From PSRJ01 sp035516375 (lineage in GTDB: Bacteria; Acidobacteriota; Terriglobia; Bryobacterales; Bryobacteraceae), in contig DATJAK010000149.1 in NCBI GenBank assembly GCA_035516375.1, positions 62,001 through 126,000 of the forward strand: 64,000 bases of DNA, given 5' to 3'. Under the pieces are notes generated by a model, which saw only the letters and a program-made list of their open reading frames with translations, was not told where the DNA came from and did not search any database. This document shows, piece by piece, positions 52,798 through 60,886 of this stretch (position 1 is the stretch's first letter; each line of letters begins with the position of its first letter). A program made the translations under genes and the position numbers.

Positions 52798-53683
52798 AGC
52801 GTCCTCGTTCCAGGAAAGGTATTTTCAGCAACAGCCGGTGCAATCCGAAAAGCATCAGGGCTCCCAGAGCCAGTCCAAAATAACCGAAGGTCGCGTGCAG
52901 CATGCCGTGCGCCAGTTCCCGATTGAACTGGCCCACCACCCCCGTAGCCACAATCCTTCCCGCGTTGCACAGAATCGCAATCGGTATCACACTGGCAAAT
53001 AGAATCGCGCGCAACCGTTTCTGGGGCACAAAGAAATAGCTGTAGACTACGGCCAGGAAGATCAACGCCATCAAGGAGCGGATACCGCTGCAGGCCTCGG
53101 CCACTGCCAGCTTCTCCCCCACCATCTCCAGGATGTTGCCTTCCCGCAGCACCGAGAACCCCAGGGTTTCGAGCGACACTTCTCCCAACCGGCTGGCCAG
53201 TAACTGCAAATCCAAGGTCACCCGATTGATGATGAAACTGGGAGGCGGGACCATCAGCACGAGCGTCGCCAGCGGATAAACGAGCCGGAGGACCATGCGA
53301 AATCCGCAGACCGCCCAGATCGACCCCACCAGGCCGCCCAGAAAAGACACGTGGCTGACCCAGATCCATTGAGCCAGCGTGCTCAAAAAAAACACCAGCG
53401 TCGCCACCACCACCGCCAGCACGCCTAACCAACTGGGGGAGATCTTAGCCTGCTTCAGCTCATCCTTCTTCATCCAGACCATGTAGGCAGCAGCGAATGG
53501 CACGAAGATGCCGTGCTCCATATTGAGGGCATCGTTGAACCAGCTGCCATACACGTGCCGCAGTGTCTGGAAATAGGCCGCGAACAGCAGCAGCCCGATC
53601 CAGGCCGCGATGATCCAGGCGCCGTAAGAACGGATCGCATCCTTTGGTGAATCGTCCACCAAAACAGCCGAATTATCCGCCAT
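52790..53683 (-). CDS. Exosortase
   Basis: A 297-residue integral membrane cysteine transpeptidase-like protein with about eight helices. Catalytic residues are visible: Cys in VAEACSGIRSLMALIFLA, Arg in LCNAGRIVATGVVGQF and His in LAHGMLHATFGYF. DALNMEHGIFVPFAAAYMVW and VPPPSFIINRVTLDLQLLAS also fit. Exosortases process proteins with PEP-CTERM-type tails and are linked to exopolysaccharide production. The ATG at 53683 has GGGA 7 nt upstream; a GTG at 53689 is too near. No substrate with a recognisable sorting tail was seen in the window. Confidence 0.92.
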   Translation of the reverse strand: MADNSAVLVDDSPKDAIRSYGAWIIAAWIGLLLFAAYFQTLRHVYGSWFNDALNMEHGIFVPFAAAYMVWMKKDELKQAKISPSWLGVLAVVVATLVFFLSTLAQWIWVSHVSFLGGLVGSIWAVCGFRMVLRLVYPLATLVLMVPPPSFIINRVTLDLQLLASRLGEVSLETLGFSVLREGNILEMVGEKLAVAEACSGIRSLMALIFLAVVYSYFFVPQKRLRAILFASVIPIAILCNAGRIVATGVVGQFNRELAHGMLHATFGYFGLALGALMLFGLHRLLLKIPFLERGRYA

Positions 53684-53735
53684 GCTCACATCCCACCATG
53701 TTCAATTTGGCGCTCAGACTCGTTTCGCCGCTCGA

Positions 53736-55997
53736 TCACTCCTCGCGGCGTCCCGCGTAATATTCATAGTAATTCTTGGTTTTGCGGGTCGGTTTCCAAT
53801 CGTTCAGTACAGTTCCCAACAATACCGTGCCATCTTCCTGCAGATGCTGGCAGGCTTGCAATGCGTCGGACCGATCCGTGCTCCCGGCACGCAAAACCAG
53901 CACCGCGCCGTCTGCGAACTCGCCCATCACGCGGGCGTCCGCGACTTCTAAGATGGGCGGCGCATCGATCAGGATAAAGTCGAATCGCGTCCGCACCAGG
54001 TTGAAGAACTGGCGCAGGGCCGGCGAATACAAGACCTTCGAAATATTCTCCGGCGCCGGACCGCTGGGCAATACCGAAAGCCCTGGAAAGGCTGTGGACA
54101 GTCCCACGCCGTCCTGCATGTTGGCTCCCTCGACGAGCAGGCTGGTCAGTCCCCAGTTATTCGGTAACTCAAAGACGTGGTGCAGCCGCGGCCGGCGGAA
54201 ATCTCCGTCCACCAGCAGTACGCTGCGGCCCGTTTCTGCCAGCGCCATCCCGAGATTGCTGACCACCGTGGTCTTGCCTTCGGCCGGGCTGGGGCTGGTG
54301 ACCAGGATGGCCTGGGGGCGCCCGCCCGTGACACTTTCGCGCAATAACGACGCCAGCGTCACGCGGAACGATTCCGCCGGACGAAACGCCGTTTGTCCAT
54401 TCTGCGCCGAACGAAACACCTGCACAAAGTCCCGGTTTGGTTCCTCGGACCCATTCTTATTGCGATTCCCAAATCGCCACTTCTTGGCGCCTTCCACTCT
54501 GACTGTCGGGATGACCCCGAGTTCGGGAACATTCAACAAGCTGCGCGCATGACCGGGCAGCCGCACGCTGTCGTCTTTCTTCTCCCACAAGAACGCGATC
54601 CCCGCTGTTAGCATCAACCCGAAGATCACCCCCAGAGAAATATTGACGAAGGGCTTCGGGCTGTACGGTTCGGTCGCCGGCGCACTGGGATCGACCACCT
54701 TAACCTGGTTGATGGGAAGTTGACTGGCTATAGTCGACTCATTGGCTTGCAGAGACATCGTGTTGTACGTCTGCTGCAGGCTATCCACCTCGCGCCGTAA
54801 GGCCCCATATTGCGTGGCTTTGGAAGCTTCGGAGGAAACCTGGCCGGCTTGCGCGTCGTAGGCCGCCCGCAAGAGCTTCTCCCGGCGCAGCGCAGCCTGG
54901 TAATCGGTGCTGGCGCGCTCGCGGGCTCCGGCAATTTCTTTGTTCAACGTGGCTTCGAGCTCTGAGATCTGCGCCTGAACCTTTTCCACCTTGGGGTTGC
55001 CTGGCTGCAGCGTGGTCAGCATCGCCGCCATCTGCTGTTTGAGATCTCCGATCCGGCCCTGATAATTGCGCAACGCAGGATCATCCAGCACATCCGGCAG
55101 CGATGCCGCCGGGGTTCTCTCTACCTGTTCGAATTTGGACTGTTTAGCGATGCGGTCGGCCTGAATATTGGCAACCTGCGCTTGTAATTCCCGCAGCTTC
55201 GTATCGGCAAGCGTGTTGTCCTGGAGCACGAAGAGGTTGCCCGAGGTGCGCACAAAATCCTGTAACCGCTGCTGCGCGTCTTGCAGCCGGGTCTTGGTTT
55301 CTTCCAGCTCGCCTTGCAGCCACCGGCTGCCCTCCTGCGCGGTTTGCATGCGTCCCTGGAGACTCTGTTCCGCGTACTCATTCGCCACGGCATTGACGAA
55401 ATCGGAGGCGATTTCCGGGTTCGTCGACTCGCAGGTAACTTCGATGATCCGGGTGCCCGTGATCGACCGCGCTTGCAGCGTCGCCGCCGCGGTCTCCAGC
55501 CCGTCCTTCATCACCGCCATCGGATCCTGCGACACGGTCTTAAGCCGGTTGCGCATCTTGGCAAAGATGTCCGACTGCACCGGGGCCGGCGGCACCGTCT
55601 CCAGTTGCAGCCGTCCCACCACCTTGCGCAGGAAGCTGAGGCTCTTCAGCAATTGGATCTGGGTCTGAATGTTGATCTGGATCGCTTCCTCGGTTCCCCC
55701 GTTCTGCCCCATCTTGAGGAAGCTGTCGTTGCCGCTCTGAATTTCGATCACAGCCTTGGCTTTGTACATGGGAGCAAACAAAGCCACCGATACGAATCCG
55801 GCAATGCCGCACACCAATACCAGAACAACGCCCAGAACGATGTACTTGCGCACCAATTGGAGATAGTCGCGGCGCGCCGCCGGGGGTGCCCCGTCCACTA
55901 CAATCTCGGTTGCCGGAGCAGGTAAATAGGGAGCGGGTAATGCGGGTAACCGGCTGTTCAGGTTACCTCGGTACTGGTGATAATTAGATTCCTGCAT
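53736..55997 (-). CDS. Polysaccharide co-polymerase with tyrosine autokinase domain (Wzc/BY-kinase)
   Basis: A 753-residue inner-membrane protein. A Wzz part has helix 1 near residue 55 (VLGVVLVLVCGIAGFVSVAL), coiled coils such as LDELEETKTRLQDAQQRLQD-like QGELEETKTRLQDAQQRLQD and a second helix near 470 (FVNISLGVIFGLMLTAGIAF). The kinase part has Walker A SPSPAEGKTTVVSNLG, Walker A' LLVDGDFRRPRLH and Walker B FDFILIDAPPI. The C-terminus has the Tyr cluster NYYEYYAGRREE that is autophosphorylated. It controls chain length and export with the Wza-like protein, 26 nt upstream in the operon. Confidence 0.95.
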   Translation of the reverse strand: MQESNYHQYRGNLNSRLPALPAPYLPAPATEIVVDGAPPAARRDYLQLVRKYIVLGVVLVLVCGIAGFVSVALFAPMYKAKAVIEIQSGNDSFLKMGQNGGTEEAIQINIQTQIQLLKSLSFLRKVVGRLQLETVPPAPVQSDIFAKMRNRLKTVSQDPMAVMKDGLETAAATLQARSITGTRIIEVTCESTNPEIASDFVNAVANEYAEQSLQGRMQTAQEGSRWLQGELEETKTRLQDAQQRLQDFVRTSGNLFVLQDNTLADTKLRELQAQVANIQADRIAKQSKFEQVERTPAASLPDVLDDPALRNYQGRIGDLKQQMAAMLTTLQPGNPKVEKVQAQISELEATLNKEIAGARERASTDYQAALRREKLLRAAYDAQAGQVSSEASKATQYGALRREVDSLQQTYNTMSLQANESTIASQLPINQVKVVDPSAPATEPYSPKPFVNISLGVIFGLMLTAGIAFLWEKKDDSVRLPGHARSLLNVPELGVIPTVRVEGAKKWRFGNRNKNGSEEPNRDFVQVFRSAQNGQTAFRPAESFRVTLASLLRESVTGGRPQAILVTSPSPAEGKTTVVSNLGMALAETGRSVLLVDGDFRRPRLHHVFELPNNWGLTSLLVEGANMQDGVGLSTAFPGLSVLPSGPAPENISKVLYSPALRQFFNLVRTRFDFILIDAPPILEVADARVMGEFADGAVLVLRAGSTDRSDALQACQHLQEDGTVLLGTVLNDWKPTRKTKNYYEYYAGRREE

Positions 55998-56023
55998 AAG
56001 ATTCAGTTAGCCTCAACAAAACG

Positions 56024-57163
56024 TCATCGGTAAATGAGGAAAGTGAAGATCAAGCTCAACGCAGTCGGCGCGGCGATGACGGCTACGTTGCGAAATGTCG
56101 ACTTCTTCGTATTACGCGGCACAAAAAGTATGTCGTTGGGGAGCAGAGGAAAGTCATTCTCCTGCCCCAACAGGATTTTCTTTAAGTTGAGTGGGATCTC
56201 GGAGCGTTTGGCGGTGTTCAGGATGGGGCGCAAGACACGCGCTTTGGCGCCATCCGCATCCCTGCCCAGCCCCCCGACCATAGTGACCAGCTGAGCCGCA
56301 GAGATGGATTCGCGCTCTCCTAGTTCGACGCCGCCCACGCGGCCCACCTCACCGTTCACATAAACCATTTCCGCGCGCTCCACCGAGATGACATCGAACG
56401 GCATCAACACGATGTCTTCCGCCGGATCGACGTTGTCGCGCAGGCTGCCCATGCTGATTTCCACCGTGCTGACCTTCTTCTCCGGATCTTCGACGGCATT
56501 GGGCAAAGGGATCTTGCCAAATTCAATGCGCCGGGTCACTTTGATGCGGTGACTGGCATTCGGCAGAGTGCCGCCAATCGAGCTCAGCATCTCGATCAGG
56601 TTCCTACGGCCCTGCAAGGGCACGATCCCGGTTACTTTGAACATTCCTTCAAAGAACACGAAGTCGCTTCGATATTGAACGATCCGAACCACCACCTGCG
56701 GTTGCCGAACGATGGTTTTGAGGCGATTCATCAGATCCGCCTCGAATTGCTCGACGGTCAGGCCGCCGGCATGGACCTTGCTCAGCAGGGGCAGGTTGAT
56801 ATCGCCCTGGCTATCGATTCGAAACGCCTTATCACTAATTTCTTCGACCTCAAACGCGCTGATGGCGATTACGTCGCCCGGCCCCAGCACATAGTTCGGG
56901 CGGATATTCTCCATACCGCTGATCATGGGCTGCTGTGCATTGGGCTGCTGTGCATTGGGCGCTTGACCATTCGCCGGCGTCGCCTGCACGACCGGCCTGT
57001 CAATCGGCGCGGCCTGCCCAGCCGTAGTGGAGACGGGCTTCTGACTGTCTATGGGCGCCGGCTGCTGTCCGACCGGAGAAGGCGGATTCTGTTGAGCTCC
57101 CACCGGGAGAGCGATCCCGACCCAAAGTATGATTGCGCCAAATGTCTGCTTCATATACTTCAC
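56024..57163 (-). CDS. Polysaccharide export protein, Wza-like (Poly_export/SLBB)
   Basis: A 379-residue exported protein. After a signal peptide (FGAIILWVGIALPVGAQQ) comes a Pro/Gln-rich linker with a duplicated NAQQP, then NYVLGPGDVIAISAFEVEEI and SQGDINLPLLSKVHAGGLTV, the Poly_export domain, and SLBB-like modules (VFFEGMFKVTGIVPLQG, MVYVNGEVGRVGGVELGE). A final hydrophobic helix (VAVIAAPTALSLIFTFLIYR) ends the chain, in the place of Wza's outer-membrane helix. No lipobox Cys is present, unlike Wza. It should form the outer-membrane exit channel. The start overlaps the small RHH gene by 4 nt. Confidence 0.9.
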   Translation of the reverse strand: MKYMKQTFGAIILWVGIALPVGAQQNPPSPVGQQPAPIDSQKPVSTTAGQAAPIDRPVVQATPANGQAPNAQQPNAQQPMISGMENIRPNYVLGPGDVIAISAFEVEEISDKAFRIDSQGDINLPLLSKVHAGGLTVEQFEADLMNRLKTIVRQPQVVVRIVQYRSDFVFFEGMFKVTGIVPLQGRRNLIEMLSSIGGTLPNASHRIKVTRRIEFGKIPLPNAVEDPEKKVSTVEISMGSLRDNVDPAEDIVLMPFDVISVERAEMVYVNGEVGRVGGVELGERESISAAQLVTMVGGLGRDADGAKARVLRPILNTAKRSEIPLNLKKILLGQENDFPLLPNDILFVPRNTKKSTFRNVAVIAAPTALSLIFTFLIYR

Positions 57164-57492
57164 GCCTTCCTGTCCAGAGAGCCCAGGCGGTCCGGCACGG
57201 GTTCAACCTGCGCCTCTGTCGGGTCCTGCCATCCCACCAACGCGGTTAGTTGCTGCACCTTCCGGTCAAGGTCACAAACAATGGTTTCGAGCACTGTCAA
57301 TTTCGCGGCCACCGGGTCGGCGCCATGCGGTGGATGATGGCCGTCCTGCTGGATCATCCGTTGAATCGCGGACCGCGCCAGATCAGAGATACTCCGCGCC
57401 CCAACCGACTCGCACATTTGATTGAATTGCTGAAACTCGTCTTCGGAAACTCGAAAGTACACCAACCGGTTTCGTGGCTTCAACACGGACAT
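57160..57492 (-). CDS. Small ribbon-helix-helix and coiled-coil protein
   Basis: A 110-residue cytoplasmic protein. Residues about 8-48 (NRLVYFRVSEDEFQQFNQMC, ARSISDLARSAIQRMI) fit a ribbon-helix-helix DNA-binding domain: a beta strand then two helices. Residues about 60-95 (AAKLTVLETIVCDLDRKVQQ) form a probable coiled coil. It lies 4 nt after the NusG paralog and overlaps the Wza gene by 4 nt, so it is the second gene of the operon. The position recalls UpxZ, the small gene after upxY in Bacteroides capsule operons, although no sequence relation is claimed. It may be an autoregulator or a partner of the NusG paralog. Confidence 0.75.
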   Translation of the reverse strand: MSVLKPRNRLVYFRVSEDEFQQFNQMCESVGARSISDLARSAIQRMIQQDGHHPPHGADPVAAKLTVLETIVCDLDRKVQQLTALVGWQDPTEAQVEPVPDRLGSLDRKA

Positions 57493-57496
57493 GCTT

Positions 57497-58114
57497 CTAC
57501 CACCCTAAATTAAGTGTTCCGGACCTATACTCGCTCTGTGTGGCCCGCGGTTCCGGTGTTGGTCCACACTCTTTACGCGATCGGGTGGACCGTAGCGGCC
57601 GCACCCATTCCCGATCAATCTCAGCGGCGATCGATCGTTGCAAAAGAGCGATCGAAACGACCAACCGGTAGCCTCCCCGAAAATGGGTTACGATGCCCTC
57701 GACTCCAGCCAGTGCGCCGCGCTCCACCACCACCCAATCCCCCGACTGCAGATAGGGCCAGGCGCTCACCGGCACCCCGGATCGCACCGCCGTCCACAAT
57801 GCCCGAATCTCTTTGCCCGAGATGGCCGCCGGTTCCTTTCCCACTCCCACCACGTGCAGCACACCCGGGGTCGATACCACCGGCAGCCGGTCATAGGGGT
57901 CGAAACTGCAAAATACATAACCTGGAAACAGAATTCGATCGGCGAGCTTTACACGGTCCGACCAGCGCGTTCGCATCCTACAAGCCGGTATGAACTGCTG
58001 GTACCCTCGTTGATCGAGTAACGTTGCCACCGTCCGCTCACAATTCGATTTCACCCGAACCGCGAACCATGGATGGGATGACCGCGGGAATTCTTTGTCA
58101 GGCTGGTAATTCAT
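57497..58114 (-). CDS. NusG paralog, UpxY/RfaH-type transcription antiterminator
   Basis: A 205-residue protein. The NGN domain shows WFAVRVKSNCERTVATLLDQ, FIPACRMRTRWSDRVKLADR and LFPGYVFCSFDPYDRLPVVS; a KOW-type domain follows with SGDWVVVERGALAGVEGIVT and YRLVVSIALLQRSIAAEI. This is the pattern of specialised NusG proteins heading polysaccharide operons. It would ride with RNA polymerase and stop early termination over the 18-kb operon. The leader upstream has a sigma-70-like promoter and an ops-like element. The C-terminal tail (residues about 180-205) is extra and Arg/Ser-rich. Confidence 0.92.
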   Translation of the reverse strand: MNYQPDKEFPRSSHPWFAVRVKSNCERTVATLLDQRGYQQFIPACRMRTRWSDRVKLADRILFPGYVFCSFDPYDRLPVVSTPGVLHVVGVGKEPAAISGKEIRALWTAVRSGVPVSAWPYLQSGDWVVVERGALAGVEGIVTHFRGGYRLVVSIALLQRSIAAEIDREWVRPLRSTRSRKECGPTPEPRATQSEYRSGTLNLGW

Positions 58115-58156
58115 TTATTTTTAAGGGCTTATTTCTTCCGTCAGGCATCCAATCAA

Positions 58157-58168
58157 CAAGCTACCGCC
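58157..58168 (-). promoter_or_regulatory. ops-like element in the exopolysaccharide operon leader
   Basis: On the minus strand the leader reads GGCGGTAGCTTG, 11 of 12 positions of the ops sequence GGCGGTAGCGTG that recruits RfaH in enterobacteria. It lies about 43 nt before the NusG paralog ATG and about 41-52 nt after the predicted transcription start, so it is transcribed. Chance occurrence within this 190-nt leader at one mismatch or fewer is well below 1 in 1000 by simple counting. Confidence 0.6.
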
Positions 58169-58215
58169 CTTTTAGTCCCAACTCGTTCGCCTGTCAGGGC
58201 CTTCAAAGAAACTCC

Positions 58216-58244
58216 AATATGACGAACACTGAGACAAATGTCAA
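58216..58244 (-). promoter_or_regulatory. Sigma-70-like promoter of the exopolysaccharide operon
   Basis: A perfect -35 TTGACA (minus strand, 58244-58239) is followed after 17 nt by CATATT (58221-58216), four of six matches to the -10 consensus. The expected start of transcription is near 58209, giving a leader of about 95 nt with the ops-like element inside it. Confidence 0.6.
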
Positions 58245-58305
58245 CGCTATCGAGTCCTATCAGAAGTTGAAAGTTCTAGTACCTAAGAAGGGGATTTCTC
58301 TCGCA

Positions 58306-59178
58306 TCATTTGCGAGCCGTGGTGGGGTTGCGATGGCGATAAGCGTCGATTACAGACGCCATTTCCGGCGCCGTCAGCAGGGTCGGGTTGCATCCCGGCA
58401 AACCGCCCATGCAATTGCTCAGGTTGCGTTGCCGGGCCGAGGCCGCTACACCCGTCCGTTCCACCGGCGTCAGTTGTAGCAAATCACAGCCGGAGGAGCC
58501 ATTTAAGCACCGGTTGAGGTTGCGGTGGTGCGCCGCCGCCGATACCGCAGCCATTTCCTTGGTGTCGAGTGCGGTGGGGTCGCAATTGCTCGAACCGTTC
58601 ATGCAGCGATCGAGATTGCGGCGCTTAGCCGCCCCGGAAACCAGAATCGAGTCCTTGGAATCGAGAATCGTCGGATCGCAGCTCAGCAGGCCGGCCATGC
58701 AGTTGTCTATGTTGCGCCGATGGCTGGCCGCTACCACGGCGGCCGCCTCCTTGGGCGTCAACAGGGTGCTGTCACAAGCAACGGAGCCATTCAGACATTT
58801 GTCCAAGTTTCGCTGCTTCGCCGCCACCGCCACGGTAGCGGCTTGCTTGGCGTCCAACATCGTGGGATCGCAACTGGATGCGCCGTGCATGCATTTATCG
58901 AGGTTGCGTTGCGCGTAGGCGCTGGTGACCGCGGCTAGTTCCGCCTCGGTCAGTGCTACCGGGTCGCAGGTGATCCGTCCCCCATTGCAATCCTCCAGAT
59001 TCCGCCGCATGAATGCCTGCCCCACCTGGTTGAGTTGGGCAGGCGTTAACCGAGACAAATCGCATCGGGGTAATCCCGCCAGACAACTGCTGAAGTTCCG
59101 GTCTTCCGGGCGCTGATCCAGCTGCGCAAAGGCGGCCCCCACCCATAGGACTAGAGCGAGCGCGCGGAGGCCTCTCAT
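58306..59178 (-). CDS. Secreted protein of eight tandem 32-residue Cys-X6-Cys repeats
   Basis: A 290-residue protein with signal peptide (MRGLRALALVLWVGAAFA). Nearly the whole mature chain is eight repeats of 32 residues with consensus RNLDKCMNGSSSCDPTLL followed by a helical stretch (TPKEAAAVAAAAKQ-like). Each repeat has two Cys six residues apart, a Gly between, and an Asp after the second Cys; the last repeat has Asn there. Repeats 3 to 6 are most alike. One disulfide per repeat and a solenoid shape are likely. The gene lies between the exopolysaccharide promoter and the divergent WecA-type gene, so a role in the surface layer is possible. I do not recognise the family. Confidence 0.85.
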   Translation of the reverse strand: MRGLRALALVLWVGAAFAQLDQRPEDRNFSSCLAGLPRCDLSRLTPAQLNQVGQAFMRRNLEDCNGGRITCDPVALTEAELAAVTSAYAQRNLDKCMHGASSCDPTMLDAKQAATVAVAAKQRNLDKCLNGSVACDSTLLTPKEAAAVVAASHRRNIDNCMAGLLSCDPTILDSKDSILVSGAAKRRNLDRCMNGSSNCDPTALDTKEMAAVSAAAHHRNLNRCLNGSSGCDLLQLTPVERTGVAASARQRNLSNCMGGLPGCNPTLLTAPEMASVIDAYRHRNPTTARK

Positions 59179-59394
59179 TCCTCCAGCGTACTACAACACC
59201 TGTACCGCCCTTGCGTTACTTATAATAAATCGTAGCTTTGCATTTTCAGCAACTTGAGTGATCGGTTCAGGGGTTTTCGCCCACCCTTAACCAAGGTACT
59301 AGTATTATTCCCTGATATCGCTAGGAGTCCCGAGCCTTGTTTTCCACAGTTAGTGAGATATGCTCAAGCCTGTAGACACGTTATTGGAGCGAGA

Positions 59395-60864
59395 GTGCAA
59401 TTTGTCCTCCTATCGTTAGGGCTCTTCGGGTTCCTGGCAGCGCTGAATGTAACGCCTTTAGTACGAGATCTGGCGTTGCGGTTTGGCGTCGTCGATCACC
59501 CGGATAACCGCCGTAAGTTGCACCGTCAACCGATGCCCCGCGTCGGTGGGGTAGCCATCTTCGCTTCTTACCTGCTGGCGTTTGGTGCAACGGCGTTTGG
59601 CTTCCAGGATGTGCATCGGGTACTTCCCGGCGGATCGATGGCGGTAGGGCTTCTCGCATCCCTCACGATCATCTTTGCCACGGGACTGCTGGACGATCTG
59701 ATCAACTTGAAGCCCTGGCAGAAGTTGGGCGGTCAGATTCTGGCAGCGCTCACGGCGTGCTTCTTCGGCGTGCAGATTCACTTGTTCCGCGGCCATACCC
59801 TGGATAGCTGGTTCAGCATCCCGTTCACGATCATCTGGCTGATCGGTTGCACCAATGCGTTCAATCTGATTGATGGTTTGGACGGGCTGGCCGCCGGGGT
59901 AGGTTTGTTTGCGACCATCACCACCATCATCGCCGCCTTGACGCAGCACGATGTGGGATTATGCGTCGCGACGATTCCGCTGGCCGGCTGCCTGCTGGGC
60001 TTCCTGCGTTATAACTTCAATCCGGCATCGATCTTTCTGGGTGACTGCGGCAGCCTGTCGATCGGTTTCTTCTTAGGTTGCTGCGGAGTCCTGTGGGGAC
60101 AGAAGTCCGCCACGCTGGTCGGTATGGCCGCGCCTTTGATGGCCATGGCGATTCCGCTGCTCGATGTTTGCGTATCCATCGTGCGGCGGTTTCTGCGCAA
60201 TCAGCCGATTTTTGCCGCGGACCGGCGCCACATCCACCACCTCTTACTCGATCGCGGCTTTACCCCCAAGCGCGCAGCCCTCGTGCTGTATGGCCTGTGC
60301 GCGATCGCAGCCATCTTTTCACTCCTGCAAGACGCCGTGCGCAACCAGTTCGGCGGCGTGATCGTGATTCTGTTCTGTGCGGTGGCGTGGATGGGAGTGC
60401 AGCATCTCGGCTACACCGAGTTCGGTCTGGCTACCCGCTTGTTCTTCAAAGGGACCTTCCGGCAAATTATCGATGTGCAGTTCCGGCTGCAACAGTTCGA
60501 GCGCTCGATGGCCGAAGCCCCATCCCTCGAGCAGTGCTGGAGAGGGATCCAAAAGGGTTATGCCGACTTCGGATTCTCGGGCGTCCGCATGCACGCGCAA
60601 GGCCGCATTTTTGAACAGACACCGGAAGACGCGGCCGATCATTGCCAGATCCGCATCCCTTTGCGCGACGCGCAATACGTGAACCTCTACCGGAGTTTCC
60701 AAACCGAAGTCGATCCCACCGCGTTGGCAGGGTTTGCGCGGGTTTTGCAAACCGTCATGGTGACCAACCTCGAGAAGTTCGAAACGCAGCTCGTCACCGA
60801 GATGGCAGCGAAAACACTCTCCGTGAGCCGGACTGCCGACCGGCACCTGACCGCCGGACTCTGA
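59395..60864 (+). CDS. WecA/MraY-type polyprenyl-phosphate sugar-1-phosphate transferase with C-terminal extension
   Basis: A 489-residue protein. GGAG lies 5-6 nt before the GTG at 59395. About eleven helices fill residues 1-345, with the family motifs DNRRKLHRQPMPRVGGVAIF, GLLDDLINLKPWQKLGGQIL, NAFNLIDGLDGLAAGVG, SIFLGDCGSLSIGFFLG and ADRRHIHHLLLDRGFTPKRA (the HIHH loop). It would start repeat-unit synthesis by loading a HexNAc phosphate on undecaprenyl phosphate. The usual protein ends near residue 350; here about 145 more residues follow (SLEQCWRGIQKGYADFGFSG, VRMHAQGRIFEQTPED), which look like a soluble GAF-like domain. It lies divergent from the exopolysaccharide operon. Confidence 0.92.
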   Translation: MQFVLLSLGLFGFLAALNVTPLVRDLALRFGVVDHPDNRRKLHRQPMPRVGGVAIFASYLLAFGATAFGFQDVHRVLPGGSMAVGLLASLTIIFATGLLDDLINLKPWQKLGGQILAALTACFFGVQIHLFRGHTLDSWFSIPFTIIWLIGCTNAFNLIDGLDGLAAGVGLFATITTIIAALTQHDVGLCVATIPLAGCLLGFLRYNFNPASIFLGDCGSLSIGFFLGCCGVLWGQKSATLVGMAAPLMAMAIPLLDVCVSIVRRFLRNQPIFAADRRHIHHLLLDRGFTPKRAALVLYGLCAIAAIFSLLQDAVRNQFGGVIVILFCAVAWMGVQHLGYTEFGLATRLFFKGTFRQIIDVQFRLQQFERSMAEAPSLEQCWRGIQKGYADFGFSGVRMHAQGRIFEQTPEDAADHCQIRIPLRDAQYVNLYRSFQTEVDPTALAGFARVLQTVMVTNLEKFETQLVTEMAAKTLSVSRTADRHLTAGL

Positions 60865-60886
60865 TCTCCTCGCTAAACTGAACGTA

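Noticed and set aside
59203..59212. Partial GGGCGGTA string before the Cys-repeat gene as a further ops element
   Set aside because: Only seven or eight bases agree and it would lie at or before the likely transcription start.
59639..59651. Second GGCGGTAG string as an ops element
   Set aside because: It lies inside the WecA-type coding sequence (Met-Ala-Val-Gly) and matches ops at fewer positions; expected by chance in GC-rich DNA.
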